Positions 1 through 5,585 of a DNA stretch of 6,476 nucleotides are shown here, piece after piece. The notes beneath the pieces are model-generated. The model ran no database searches, was not told where the DNA came from, and worked only from the letters and a program-made list of their open reading frames with translations. Each line of letters begins with the position of its first letter. Position 1 is the stretch's first letter. Source of the stretch: Anaerolineae bacterium (GTDB lineage Bacteria; Chloroflexota; Anaerolineae; JADYZS01). Location: NCBI GenBank assembly GCA_020853075.1, contig JADYZS010000454.1:1-6476 (forward strand). Reading direction: 5' to 3'. Position numbers and translations under genes: made by a program.

Positions 1-826
1 GAAGATGACCGACACCATCGGCGACGACACAACCTCGGCTCTCGCCATGGCCGCCGACGCCGACTTTGAGGCCAGCCAGGGGCTCAGTTTCGTCGCCATC
101 AACGCGCTCCTGATGCGGCGCTACCTCCACGAGTACGGCGTCAGCCACAGCGACTTTGCTAACTTCGCGGTGAACGCGCACCGCAACGCGGCCAACAACC
201 CCTACGCCATGTTCCACACCACCGTCACGGTGGAGTCGTTCAAGCAGGCGAAGATGATCGCCGCGCCCATCAATCTCCTGGACTCCTCGCCCATCTGCGA
301 CGGCGCAGCTGCGGTGGTGCTGGCCCCCACAGAGTGGGCGCAAGGCCGAGGACGGCGCAACGTCCGCATTGCGGCCAGCGCCATTGCCACCGACAGCGTC
401 AGCCTGCACGACCGGCGCGACCCTTTGTGGCTGGACGCGGTGGCCCTCAGCACACAGAAGGCGTACAAGCAGGCCGGTATCGGGCCAGAGGATGTGGACC
501 TCTTTGAGGTACACGATGCGTTCACCATCATGAGCGCGCTGTCGTTAGAGGCCAGCGGCTTTGCCCCACGCGGCCAGGGCGCGCGCCTGGCCGTGGGGGG
601 CGACATCTTCATCAATGGCCGCATCCCCATCAGCACCATGGGCGGGCTGAAAGCGCGCGGCCATCCCGTCGGCGCGACGGGCGTCTATCAGATTGTGGAA
701 GTGGTGGAGCAACTGCGCGGCGAGGCCGGTGCCAACCAGGTGGGCGATGCCCACTGGGGCATAGCGCAGAATATCGGCGGCAGCGGCGCGACGGTCATCA
801 CCACGATTCTGGAGGGCGGGCACTAA
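1..826 (+). CDS. Thiolase (acetyl-CoA acetyltransferase, SCP2/archaeal type), 5'-truncated by the window edge
   Basis: C-terminal ~273 residues of a thiolase, which would condense or cleave acyl-CoA thioesters in the cytoplasm. The frame is open to the left edge (the codon at 2-4 is AAG), and the first ATG at 5 lies inside the conserved core, so the real start and the nucleophilic cysteine lie upstream; family members run near 390 residues. Counting from the ATG at 5, visible motifs are EVHDAF (168-173), the GGLKARGHPVGATG loop (213-226) with active-site His220, and the C-terminal QNIGGSGATV (255-264). In biosynthetic thiolases the last region carries a CxG cysteine; here it is NIG, as in SCP2-type and archaeal thiolases. 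The DUF35 gene follows after 60 bases, an arrangement known from archaeal acetoacetyl-CoA thiolase/HMG-CoA synthase complexes. The natural substrate cannot be told from sequence: acetoacetyl-CoA synthesis or degradation of longer acyl chains are both possible. Confidence 0.9.
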   Translation, partial: KMTDTIGDDTTSALAMAADADFEASQGLSFVAINALLMRRYLHEYGVSHSDFANFAVNAHRNAANNPYAMFHTTVTVESFKQAKMIAAPINLLDSSPICDGAAAVVLAPTEWAQGRGRRNVRIAASAIATDSVSLHDRRDPLWLDAVALSTQKAYKQAGIGPEDVDLFEVHDAFTIMSALSLEASGFAPRGQGARLAVGGDIFINGRIPISTMGGLKARGHPVGATGVYQIVEVVEQLRGEAGANQVGDAHWGIAQNIGGSGATVITTILEGGH

Positions 827-886
827 CCCCCGCTCTACCGCAAATTTACTCTTTACTTTTTACGGATTACGATCCGGGAGGCTATC

Positions 887-1288
887 ATGCGTATTGCACA
901 AAATTGGCGTCTCAAGGCCCAGCGTTACAATCTCACAGGCGAAATCTGCGAGGAGTGCGGCACCAAGATCTTCCCGCCGCGCGACGTCTGCCCGGAGTGC
1001 GTAAAGCCGGCCCGGACGCCCTACACTTTCAGCGGCAAGGGCGAGGTCTATAGTTATACCACGCTTTACGACGCGCCCGCCGGTTTTCAGCAGTTCGCGC
1101 CCTACACCGTCGCCCTGGTGAAGTTGGCAGAAGGCCCGCTCATCACCGCGCAACTGACCGACGTGGACCCGGAGGAGGTCAGCATCGGTATGCCGGTGGA
1201 GATGACGACCCGCAAGGTGTCGGTAGAGGGCAACGAGGGGTTGATTCAATATGGGTATAAGTTCCGCAAGAGTATCTGGAGCCGATAG
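887..1288 (+). CDS. DUF35 / zinc-ribbon and OB-fold protein, probable thiolase partner
   Basis: 133-residue cytoplasmic protein. The N-terminal rubredoxin-like zinc ribbon shows Cys21-x2-Cys24 and Cys35-x2-Cys38, directly followed by an OB-fold region (about 45-120) with the pattern GKGEVYSYTTLY ... YTVALVKLAEGPLITAQL, typical of the DUF35 family. In the archaeal thiolase/HMG-CoA synthase complex a DUF35 protein holds the two enzymes together and shapes a shared CoA site. That role is known for the family and inferred here from the adjacent thiolase. The start is supported by GGGAGG at 876-881, five bases before ATG. The 60-base gap after the thiolase is AT-rich (844-870) with no convincing terminator, so I expect co-transcription. 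Nothing suggests truncation or transfer. Confidence 0.9.
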   Translation: MRIAQNWRLKAQRYNLTGEICEECGTKIFPPRDVCPECVKPARTPYTFSGKGEVYSYTTLYDAPAGFQQFAPYTVALVKLAEGPLITAQLTDVDPEEVSIGMPVEMTTRKVSVEGNEGLIQYGYKFRKSIWSR

Positions 1289-1294
1289 GGGGTT

Positions 1295-1323
1295 CTGGCC
1301 GCCTATGATATAATGGGGGCCAG
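1295..1323. promoter_or_regulatory. Imperfect dyad around the -10 box, candidate operator
   Basis: CTGGCCGCC (1295-1303) and GGGGGCCAG (1315-1323) are inverted copies with one mismatch, separated by 11 bases that hold the extended -10 element. A dyad centred on a -10 box is where a repressor site would be expected. It could instead be a weak hairpin closing the thiolase/DUF35 transcript, but no T-run follows. No regulator gene of the usual restriction-modification controller type is seen in the window. Confidence 0.35.
1306..1314 (+). promoter_or_regulatory. Extended -10 promoter (TGATATAAT) upstream of the methyltransferase operon
   Basis: TG at 1306-1307, one base, then a perfect TATAAT at 1309-1314. 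The stretch 17 bases upstream (about 1286-1291, overlapping the DUF35 stop codon) has no recognisable -35 hexamer, which extended -10 promoters can tolerate. Transcription would start near 1320-1322. No other good promoter is visible between here and the methyltransferase start. Confidence 0.6.
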
Positions 1324-1447
1324 AGATAGCGGCCTGGCGAGCAGTATGCTGTTCGCCGGCCGGTGGCCCCGCCGGAGTAGCATCAGAAACCGTGATCGGC
1401 ACGCACGGCACTGCTCATCCTTCAGAGGGGCAGTGCCGTGTTGTTTT
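1321..1447 (+). ncRNA. Structured leader or small RNA candidate (~127 nt)
   Basis: Bounded by the extended -10 promoter on the left and an intrinsic terminator on the right. Hairpin 1 spans 1330-1362: CGGCC pairs with GGCCG (1358-1362), one bulged T at 1335, then GGCGAGCAG (1336-1344) pairs with CTGTTCGCC (1349-1357) with a single G-U, and the loop is TATG. A competing short hairpin (CCGGTG 1360-1365 with CGCCGG 1370-1375) shares bases with it. CCGTG at 1390-1394 can pair with the 5' arm of the terminator (CACGG 1404-1408), a possible anti-terminator pairing. I recognise no known riboswitch or T-box core. It is either a stand-alone RNA or the attenuated leader of the methyltransferase operon; sequence alone does not decide. 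Confidence 0.4.
1404..1447 (+). terminator. Intrinsic terminator just upstream of the methyltransferase
   Basis: A perfect 11-bp stem, CACGGCACTGC (1404-1414) with GCAGTGCCGTG (1430-1440), encloses a 15-base loop and is followed by TTGTTTT (1441-1447). It ends only 23 bases before the methyltransferase ribosome binding site. It could end the transcript begun at 1309 (small RNA), end read-through from the thiolase/DUF35 genes, or act as a conditional attenuator. Confidence 0.7.
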
Positions 1448-1470
1448 GCAGCGCGCAAGGTGTGTACAAC

Positions 1471-1477
1471 GGGAGGG
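1471..1477 (+). promoter_or_regulatory. Ribosome binding site that fixes the methyltransferase start at 1483
   Basis: GGGAGGG lies five bases before the ATG at 1483. The longer in-frame alternative, GTG at 1438, sits inside the 3' arm of the terminator stem and has no purine-rich site in front of it, so the 1483 start is preferred. Confidence 0.75.
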
Positions 1478-1482
1478 TGGTC

Positions 1483-2397
1483 ATGGCAGAAAATGATCTG
1501 GTTCAAATCTCGTTCACCGAGCAAGTTGGTGACGATACAGGTACTCTAACCAGTAATGGAGAGATTGAACCCGGAGACGGTGCTTCTGACCGGGGAGGGC
1601 AGCGCACCAATGAGTTGGATGGTAAGACCTGGACCCGCTACTCAATCTCTATCTGGAGCGATATCCGGAAAACTCAAGAGGAAATCGCCCTCGGCCATCC
1701 TGCCATCTTCCCTGTGGCTCTCGTCGGCCGGCTGATTGAGGTTTTCACCAACCGCAACGACCGCATTGTCCTTGATCCGTTCGCTGGCATCGGCAGCACT
1801 GTCGTGGCTGCACAGACTCTCGGTAAAGAAGGTGTCGGTATTGAGTTGTCTCCTGAGTTCGCCGAGAAAGCGCGTATGCGCTGCCAGCAAAAGACGCTAC
1901 TTGATATTGGCAAGGGAAGCGGAACTATCCACACCGCGGATGCACGTGACCTATTGCAGTACGTTGCCGCGGGCTCAGTTGATCTGGTAGTCACTTCGCC
2001 ACCCTATTGGGACATCTTAACCGAGAAACGCACGGCTGATTACAAGGAGATACGAAACTACGGTGACATAGAGGCCGATCTTGGCAGGATCAACGATTAT
2101 CGGGAGTTCCTCGCTCAACTAAAGGCTATTTTCGTGCAGTTATATAAAGCCATGCGCCAGGGTGCGTATTGCTGCGTCATCGTCATGGACATCCGCAAGA
2201 AAAACAGATTCTACCCATTTCACAGTGACATCGCAGACTTCATGCAAGAGATCGGTTTTATCTACGACGACATCATTATCTGGGACCGTCGTCATGAGTA
2301 TAACAACATGCGGCCATTGGGCTATCCCAGGGTATTCCGCGTCAATAAGGCGCACGAGTTCATCTTGATATTCCAGAAACCCAAGACACCTCGCTGA
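1483..2397 (+). CDS. Site-specific DNA methyltransferase, N4-cytosine/N6-adenine amino type
   Basis: 304 residues. An AdoMet-dependent enzyme that would methylate an exocyclic amino group in DNA. Motifs in order: motif X-like HPAIFP (72-77), AdoMet-binding motif I DPFAGIGST (98-106), acidic residue of motif II in GIELSPEF (119-126), catalytic motif IV TSPPYW (171-176), and a C-terminal block ending YPRVFRVNKAHEFILIFQKP (281-300). The S-P-P-Y form is commoner in N4-cytosine than in N6-adenine enzymes, so N4mC is favoured but not proven. Motifs X and I precede IV, the reverse of the usual beta-class order, and there is no long separate target-recognition domain; only about 60 residues (177-235) between motif IV and the next core strand could serve. 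The first ~45 residues are hydrophilic and unassigned. The gene opens a three-gene low-GC cassette; the next gene starts within 15 bases. Likely role: protective methylase of a restriction-modification system. Confidence 0.9.
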   Translation: MAENDLVQISFTEQVGDDTGTLTSNGEIEPGDGASDRGGQRTNELDGKTWTRYSISIWSDIRKTQEEIALGHPAIFPVALVGRLIEVFTNRNDRIVLDPFAGIGSTVVAAQTLGKEGVGIELSPEFAEKARMRCQQKTLLDIGKGSGTIHTADARDLLQYVAAGSVDLVVTSPPYWDILTEKRTADYKEIRNYGDIEADLGRINDYREFLAQLKAIFVQLYKAMRQGAYCCVIVMDIRKKNRFYPFHSDIADFMQEIGFIYDDIIIWDRRHEYNNMRPLGYPRVFRVNKAHEFILIFQKPKTPR

Positions 2398-2412
2398 AAA
2401 GGAGTCGCCGTG

Positions 2413-3360
2413 ATGCGGTTCCCGCTAGATGATTACATGGACAGCGATGTAGCATATCTCGTGGGCCTGATCACTGCTCGCGGAACTATCATGGAAACCT
2501 CCGGCGTGCGCCAATTGACGATTGAGTTCCCCTACTCGTCGTTGGAAGCACAAGGCATCTCCAGCACATTTGACCAAGAGACGGCAATTCGACTAGGCCT
2601 TAACGATATTCGGGAGCGGCTGCTAGACCTGCTAGATACAGATATCAGCATCATTCGTAGAGAAGGCGGTGTTGATTTCGTGATACGGTTTATGCGCAAC
2701 AGCATGATTTGGCGCAACATCTTGCTGCTGACGGCTGGTGCGATGAGTTACCCCTATTTCCGCGTGCCGGATGTCTTCTTTGACGAGAGCCTGCCCAAGG
2801 AGTGGCAACGGGAGTTTGTGCGCGGGTATGCCGACGTTGCCGGTAATATACGCCACGCCAATCGCTATGTGGATGGACGCCATCGCGTGCGGCTAGATGT
2901 GCTGAACTATCCGGTGAATTGGGAAGTACCGGTGCAACTTTGCACCCTGTTGCAAGAGCATCTTGACGTACCTGTTCAACTCATCACCTGGGGGCATCCC
3001 AATCTGGGGCGAGATTTCCGCGAACACCAGATCAACATCTTTGCCAGGCCATTTCTCAAAGTCGGTTTCTCTTTTGAACATAAGCAGAAGATTCTTGAGG
3101 AATTCGTGGCCTGGGATGCCAAGAACACGCGGGATGCCGGTTACGACCCGTGTCCGGGTATCCGCCATATACATGATCCGAAACCGCACGACCCCAGAGA
3201 AAACAGCCGCGACAGGCTAGACACGCGTCTGGTTGGGAACCACTACAACGCCTACTGGCAGATTTGTAAAGCCCTCGGCTGTACCCGGGTGCCTCCGGCG
3301 GGCACTCAGCTCAGCATGGAATTTGTTGAAGACACCGATCCTGGAAGCGAGCTGAGGTAA
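2413..3360 (+). CDS. LAGLIDADG-fold protein with degenerate catalytic motifs (hypothetical R-M component)
   Basis: 315 residues. Two LAGLIDADG-like half-domains are visible: LVGLITARG (16-24) followed by strand RQLTIEF (33-39), and VRGYADVAG (136-144) followed by strand RVRLDVLN, helix VQLCTLLQEHL and the second-half signature FLKVGFSFEHKQKILEEF (214-231). In active homing endonucleases the eighth motif position is the metal-binding Asp; here it is Arg23 and Ala143, so cleavage by this fold is unlikely, as in WhiA-type regulators. A tail of ~80 residues holds several Cys and His (Cys247, His252, His254, His259, His277, Cys285, Cys290) that might bind metal. AGGAG at 2400-2404 precedes ATG 2413 by eight bases; GTG at 2410 is an alternative. 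Its stop overlaps the nuclease ribosome binding site. It is intact and between methyltransferase and nuclease, which suggests DNA recognition or control rather than a dead homing gene. The role is inferred. Confidence 0.7.
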   Translation: MRFPLDDYMDSDVAYLVGLITARGTIMETSGVRQLTIEFPYSSLEAQGISSTFDQETAIRLGLNDIRERLLDLLDTDISIIRREGGVDFVIRFMRNSMIWRNILLLTAGAMSYPYFRVPDVFFDESLPKEWQREFVRGYADVAGNIRHANRYVDGRHRVRLDVLNYPVNWEVPVQLCTLLQEHLDVPVQLITWGHPNLGRDFREHQINIFARPFLKVGFSFEHKQKILEEFVAWDAKNTRDAGYDPCPGIRHIHDPKPHDPRENSRDRLDTRLVGNHYNAYWQICKALGCTRVPPAGTQLSMEFVEDTDPGSELR

Positions 3361-3364
3361 CTAC

Positions 3365-3889
3365 ATGACTTATCGGCAAGAAAGCGATATGTATCCTTTT
3401 GTCTGTCAATGGCTGACAGGCTTTCTGTCCGATAGGCATCGCCATGCCACCATCCGTGTGTTTGATTCGTCTCGCAAGAGCCTGTCCAGGCTCATTCAGG
3501 AAACCGGTCTGATTACTAACCTGCCACCAGAGTGGCCCTCGTGGGATATTCACGTTGACGTTGTAGGATTCGCGTTGACAGAAAAAGCAACCGGTCTCGC
3601 CTTCGTTGAGTGCAAGAATGTGGGGATCACGTTAGGTCATGTATCGCAGCTCATGGGGTATAGCCGCGTTGCGCTCCCTCAATACTCGTTCATTGTTTCC
3701 CCACAAGGCGCGTCTGATTCGCTTCGCTCCCTGCTTTTGACCTTTGGTCGCCTGGATGTTTTGCATTACCAAAGTCAGGCAGGTAGGTTGCCGCGTTCAA
3801 TTGTAGTGGCTAGGTGGGATGAGACCGCCAATTGCATTGACGTTGGCTCTCTAGTTACCAACGACGTGAATCGCCTGGGTAGGCTGTAA
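3365..3889 (+). CDS. PD-(D/E)XK nuclease-like protein, probable restriction endonuclease subunit
   Basis: 174 residues. The core signature is WDIHVDVVGF (60-69, candidate metal ligand Asp65, or Asp61), then strand GLAFVECKNV with Glu82-x-Lys84, then a helix with Gln95 and Tyr99 (SQLMGY), matching the D...ExK...Q layout of PD-(D/E)XK nucleases. An N-terminal helix carries Glu6 (ESDMYPFVCQWL), also common in this fold. It is short and shows no separate DNA-recognition domain, unlike most free-standing type II enzymes, so a partner may supply specificity. GAGGT at 3354-3358 overlaps the preceding stop codon and gives the start at 3365. The position in a low-GC operon after a methyltransferase supports a restriction role. 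Alternatives are a Holliday-junction-resolvase-like or repair nuclease; I cannot assign a named restriction family. Confidence 0.75.
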   Translation: MTYRQESDMYPFVCQWLTGFLSDRHRHATIRVFDSSRKSLSRLIQETGLITNLPPEWPSWDIHVDVVGFALTEKATGLAFVECKNVGITLGHVSQLMGYSRVALPQYSFIVSPQGASDSLRSLLLTFGRLDVLHYQSQAGRLPRSIVVARWDETANCIDVGSLVTNDVNRLGRL

Positions 3890-3890
3890 A

Positions 3891-4844
3891 ATGGCCTCGG
3901 TGAGTGATCTACCGCCCGGCAACTACCTCATCGCCGTTGAAGGCGGCGGCACCAAGACGCAGGCCGCCCTGTTTGCTGCCTACGGCGAACTGTTGCAGGT
4001 GGCCGCTGCCGCCGACGTGAACGTGAACTTCACCACGCCGGAGCGAGCCATCAGCGCCATCGTGGAGGCAGTGAAGACCGTCCTCCAGAAGGAAGGCATC
4101 GCCGCTGCCGATGTCAGATGGGCGACCTACGCGCTCGTCACGACGACCATGGTGGCCGAGAGGGCGTTTGCCTTAGCCTGCCCCCAGGCGACGCTCCTCC
4201 CATATAACGAAAGAGATGTGGTCTTCGCCCGCGCGGGACATTATCGCCCTCACGGCGTCGCGGTTGTGGCCGGAACCGGCGCTACCGCCTGGGCCGTCCG
4301 CCAGGACGACGGGCGACAAGTCGGCATGGGAGGTTGGGGTTCGCTCCTGGGCGACGAAGGAAGCGCGTATGCCATCGGCCTCTCGGGCCTGCGCGCCGTC
4401 GCGCAGGCGTGGGAAGGGCGGGAGGCCCCGACCCGCCTGGTGGAGGCCGCGTGCCAGTTCTACGACTTGCCCCAGCCCGACCTTAAGAGCGCGCTGATTC
4501 ATCTCACCTACCAGAAACCTTTGAGCCGGACAGAGCTCGCGGCCTTCGCCCGCGAGGTCACCCGCCTGGCGGCAGAGGGTGATGATGTGGCCCGCCGGAT
4601 TGTAGGCGACGCGGCCAACGACCTCGCCGCGCTGGCGCTCCACGCAACCCGCCACCTCTTTCATCCTCATGAATCGTTTGTTGTCGTCATCGCCGGTGGC
4701 CTCCTGAACGCGGGCGAATTGGTGCTGGGGCCGCTGCGGGCGCAGGTGCTCCAGGAGTTCTCCCACGCTACGGTAGAAGTCGGCAGCGAGCAACCTGCCA
4801 TCGCCCTGGGCCGGTTGGCTCTCCACCATCTATCCCCATCGTGA
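3891..4844 (+). CDS. N-acetylglucosamine kinase-like BadF/BadG/BcrA/BcrD family ATPase
   Basis: 317-residue cytoplasmic sugar kinase of the actin/hexokinase fold, expected to phosphorylate N-acetylglucosamine or a related amino sugar with ATP. The phosphate-1 motif AVEGGGTKT (15-23) has Glu17 where many members have Asp, as in human NAGK. Phosphate-2 is VVAGTGATAWA (125-135), the strongly conserved loop GGWGSLLGDEGSAYAIG lies at 147-163, and the adenosine motif VVVIAGGLLNAG at 264-275. Asp109, 19 residues before the GTG loop, lines up with the catalytic base of NAGK. Length fits the family. The gene starts one base after the nuclease stop with only a weak GGTAGG (3878-3883) upstream, so translation may be coupled; GTG at 3900 is a less likely start. 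Two SIS-domain genes follow directly, consistent with an amino-sugar utilisation or recycling operon. The precise sugar is not certain. Confidence 0.87.
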   Translation: MASVSDLPPGNYLIAVEGGGTKTQAALFAAYGELLQVAAAADVNVNFTTPERAISAIVEAVKTVLQKEGIAAADVRWATYALVTTTMVAERAFALACPQATLLPYNERDVVFARAGHYRPHGVAVVAGTGATAWAVRQDDGRQVGMGGWGSLLGDEGSAYAIGLSGLRAVAQAWEGREAPTRLVEAACQFYDLPQPDLKSALIHLTYQKPLSRTELAAFAREVTRLAAEGDDVARRIVGDAANDLAALALHATRHLFHPHESFVVVIAGGLLNAGELVLGPLRAQVLQEFSHATVEVGSEQPAIALGRLALHHLSPS

Positions 4845-4848
4845 GGTG
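4843..4848 (+). promoter_or_regulatory. Ribosome binding site supporting a TTG start at 4854
   Basis: GAGGTG overlaps the kinase stop codon (TGA 4842-4844) and lies five bases before TTG at 4854. A second TTG follows at 4857, but the first has better spacing. No ATG or GTG is available at the family's expected N-terminus, where ERYFAAIQ matches the start of UPF0309 proteins. Confidence 0.65.
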
Positions 4849-4853
4849 CCCCC

Positions 4854-5585
4854 TTGTTGATTGAACGCTATTTCGCGGCCATCCAGGCCAAGATTGCCGA
4901 GATCGCCACCGACCAAGAGCCGATCCGCCAGGCGGCGCGCCTTTGCGCCGACGCCCTGGCGCGCGGCGGTGTCCTCCACATCTACGACAGCGGCCATATC
5001 GTTTCTCAGGAGTTGGTGCGGCGGGCAGGTGGCCTGGTCGCGTTCAGCCCGCTCACCTTCTCGCTGAACGTGAACAACGCCGTCCTGACCCGGCGTGAGC
5101 CGCAACCCGCCGACGCGCGGCAGGCCATCGCCTTCATTGAGCACATTTTTGACCGCGGCCAACTGCACGCGGGCGACGTCCTCTTTGTGGGGAGCGTGTC
5201 GGGGAAGTCGGCCTCCGTCGTGGAGTTGGCGATACAGGCGCGGGCCCACGGCCTCACGGTCATCGCGCTGACGTCACCGGCCTACAGCGGGCAACTGGTT
5301 TCCGAGCACCCCACCGGCAAGCGGCTCCACGAGGTGGCCGACCTGGTTCTGGATAACCACGCGCCTCCCGGCGATGCCATGCTGGCGGTGGAGGGGCTGG
5401 ATGCGCCCCTCTGTCCCGCCTCCGGCATCGGCGCGGCCTGCGTCCTCTGGGGCGTGACCGCAGGCATCGTGGAGGAGATGCTGGCTCGCGGCCTGACGCC
5501 CAGCGTCTATGCCAGCGTCAACCTCCCCGACGGCCCGGAGCGGGTGCGCCAGGTGGAAAAGCGAGCAATGGAGAAAGGATACTGA
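4854..5585 (+). CDS. SIS-domain phosphosugar-binding protein (UPF0309-like), diverged copy
   Basis: 243 residues with one SIS (sugar isomerase) domain, a fold that binds phosphosugars in isomerases, etherases and regulators. Visible elements: first phosphosugar loop region IYDSGH (43-48), where UPF0309 proteins have FGSGH; SQELVRRAGGLV (51-62); second loop GDVLFVGSVSGKSAS (107-121), whose S-x-S-G contacts phosphate; and RLHEVADLVLDN (157-168) plus GDAMLAVEGL (173-182). The family C-terminus (SANVDG) is altered to SVNLPDGPER (221-230). It starts with TTG, nine bases after the kinase, and its stop is directly followed by a paralogous gene, so the three form one operon. Expected role: isomerisation or handling of an amino-sugar phosphate made by the kinase. 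The reaction of UPF0309 proteins is not established to my knowledge. It is not MurQ, which is longer. Confidence 0.85.
   Translation: MLIERYFAAIQAKIAEIATDQEPIRQAARLCADALARGGVLHIYDSGHIVSQELVRRAGGLVAFSPLTFSLNVNNAVLTRREPQPADARQAIAFIEHIFDRGQLHAGDVLFVGSVSGKSASVVELAIQARAHGLTVIALTSPAYSGQLVSEHPTGKRLHEVADLVLDNHAPPGDAMLAVEGLDAPLCPASGIGAACVLWGVTAGIVEEMLARGLTPSVYASVNLPDGPERVRQVEKRAMEKGY

Larger units (their letters stand above)
1289..3890. other. Low-GC restriction-modification-like island
   Basis: Sampled 60-base blocks show the contrast: 1501-1560 has 27 G/C and 3421-3480 has 32, against 38 at 601-660 and 49 at 4381-4440. The three genes inside (methyltransferase, LAGLIDADG-like, PD-(D/E)XK) are separated by 15 and 4 bases, while the flanks are unrelated metabolic genes. 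I infer acquisition as a unit. I see no transposase, integrase, tRNA or target-site duplication at the edges, so the mechanism is unknown and the exact borders are approximate. Confidence 0.5.

Noticed and set aside
845..873. Promoter TTTACT-17-TACGAT before the DUF35 gene
   Set aside because: Only 4 of 6 matches in each box, and transcription would start at the ribosome binding site itself (876-881), leaving no usable leader.
1438..1482. GTG at 1438 as the methyltransferase start (319 residues)
   Set aside because: It lies in the 3' arm of the terminator hairpin, lacks a ribosome binding site, and the extra 15 residues look unrelated to the family; GGGAGGG before ATG 1483 is clear.
1313..1549. 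78-codon frame on the + strand over the leader region
   Set aside because: Arg/Ser-rich low-complexity translation, overlaps hairpin, terminator and the methyltransferase start, and has no ribosome binding site.
2413..3360. Active homing endonuclease or intein
   Set aside because: Both metal-binding Asp positions are replaced, there is no intein splice signature, and the gene is free-standing in an operon rather than inside a host gene.
4173..4829. 218-codon open frame on the minus strand opposite the kinase
   Set aside because: It is a shadow of the high-GC kinase gene; the kinase shows all family motifs, and the antisense translation has none I recognise.
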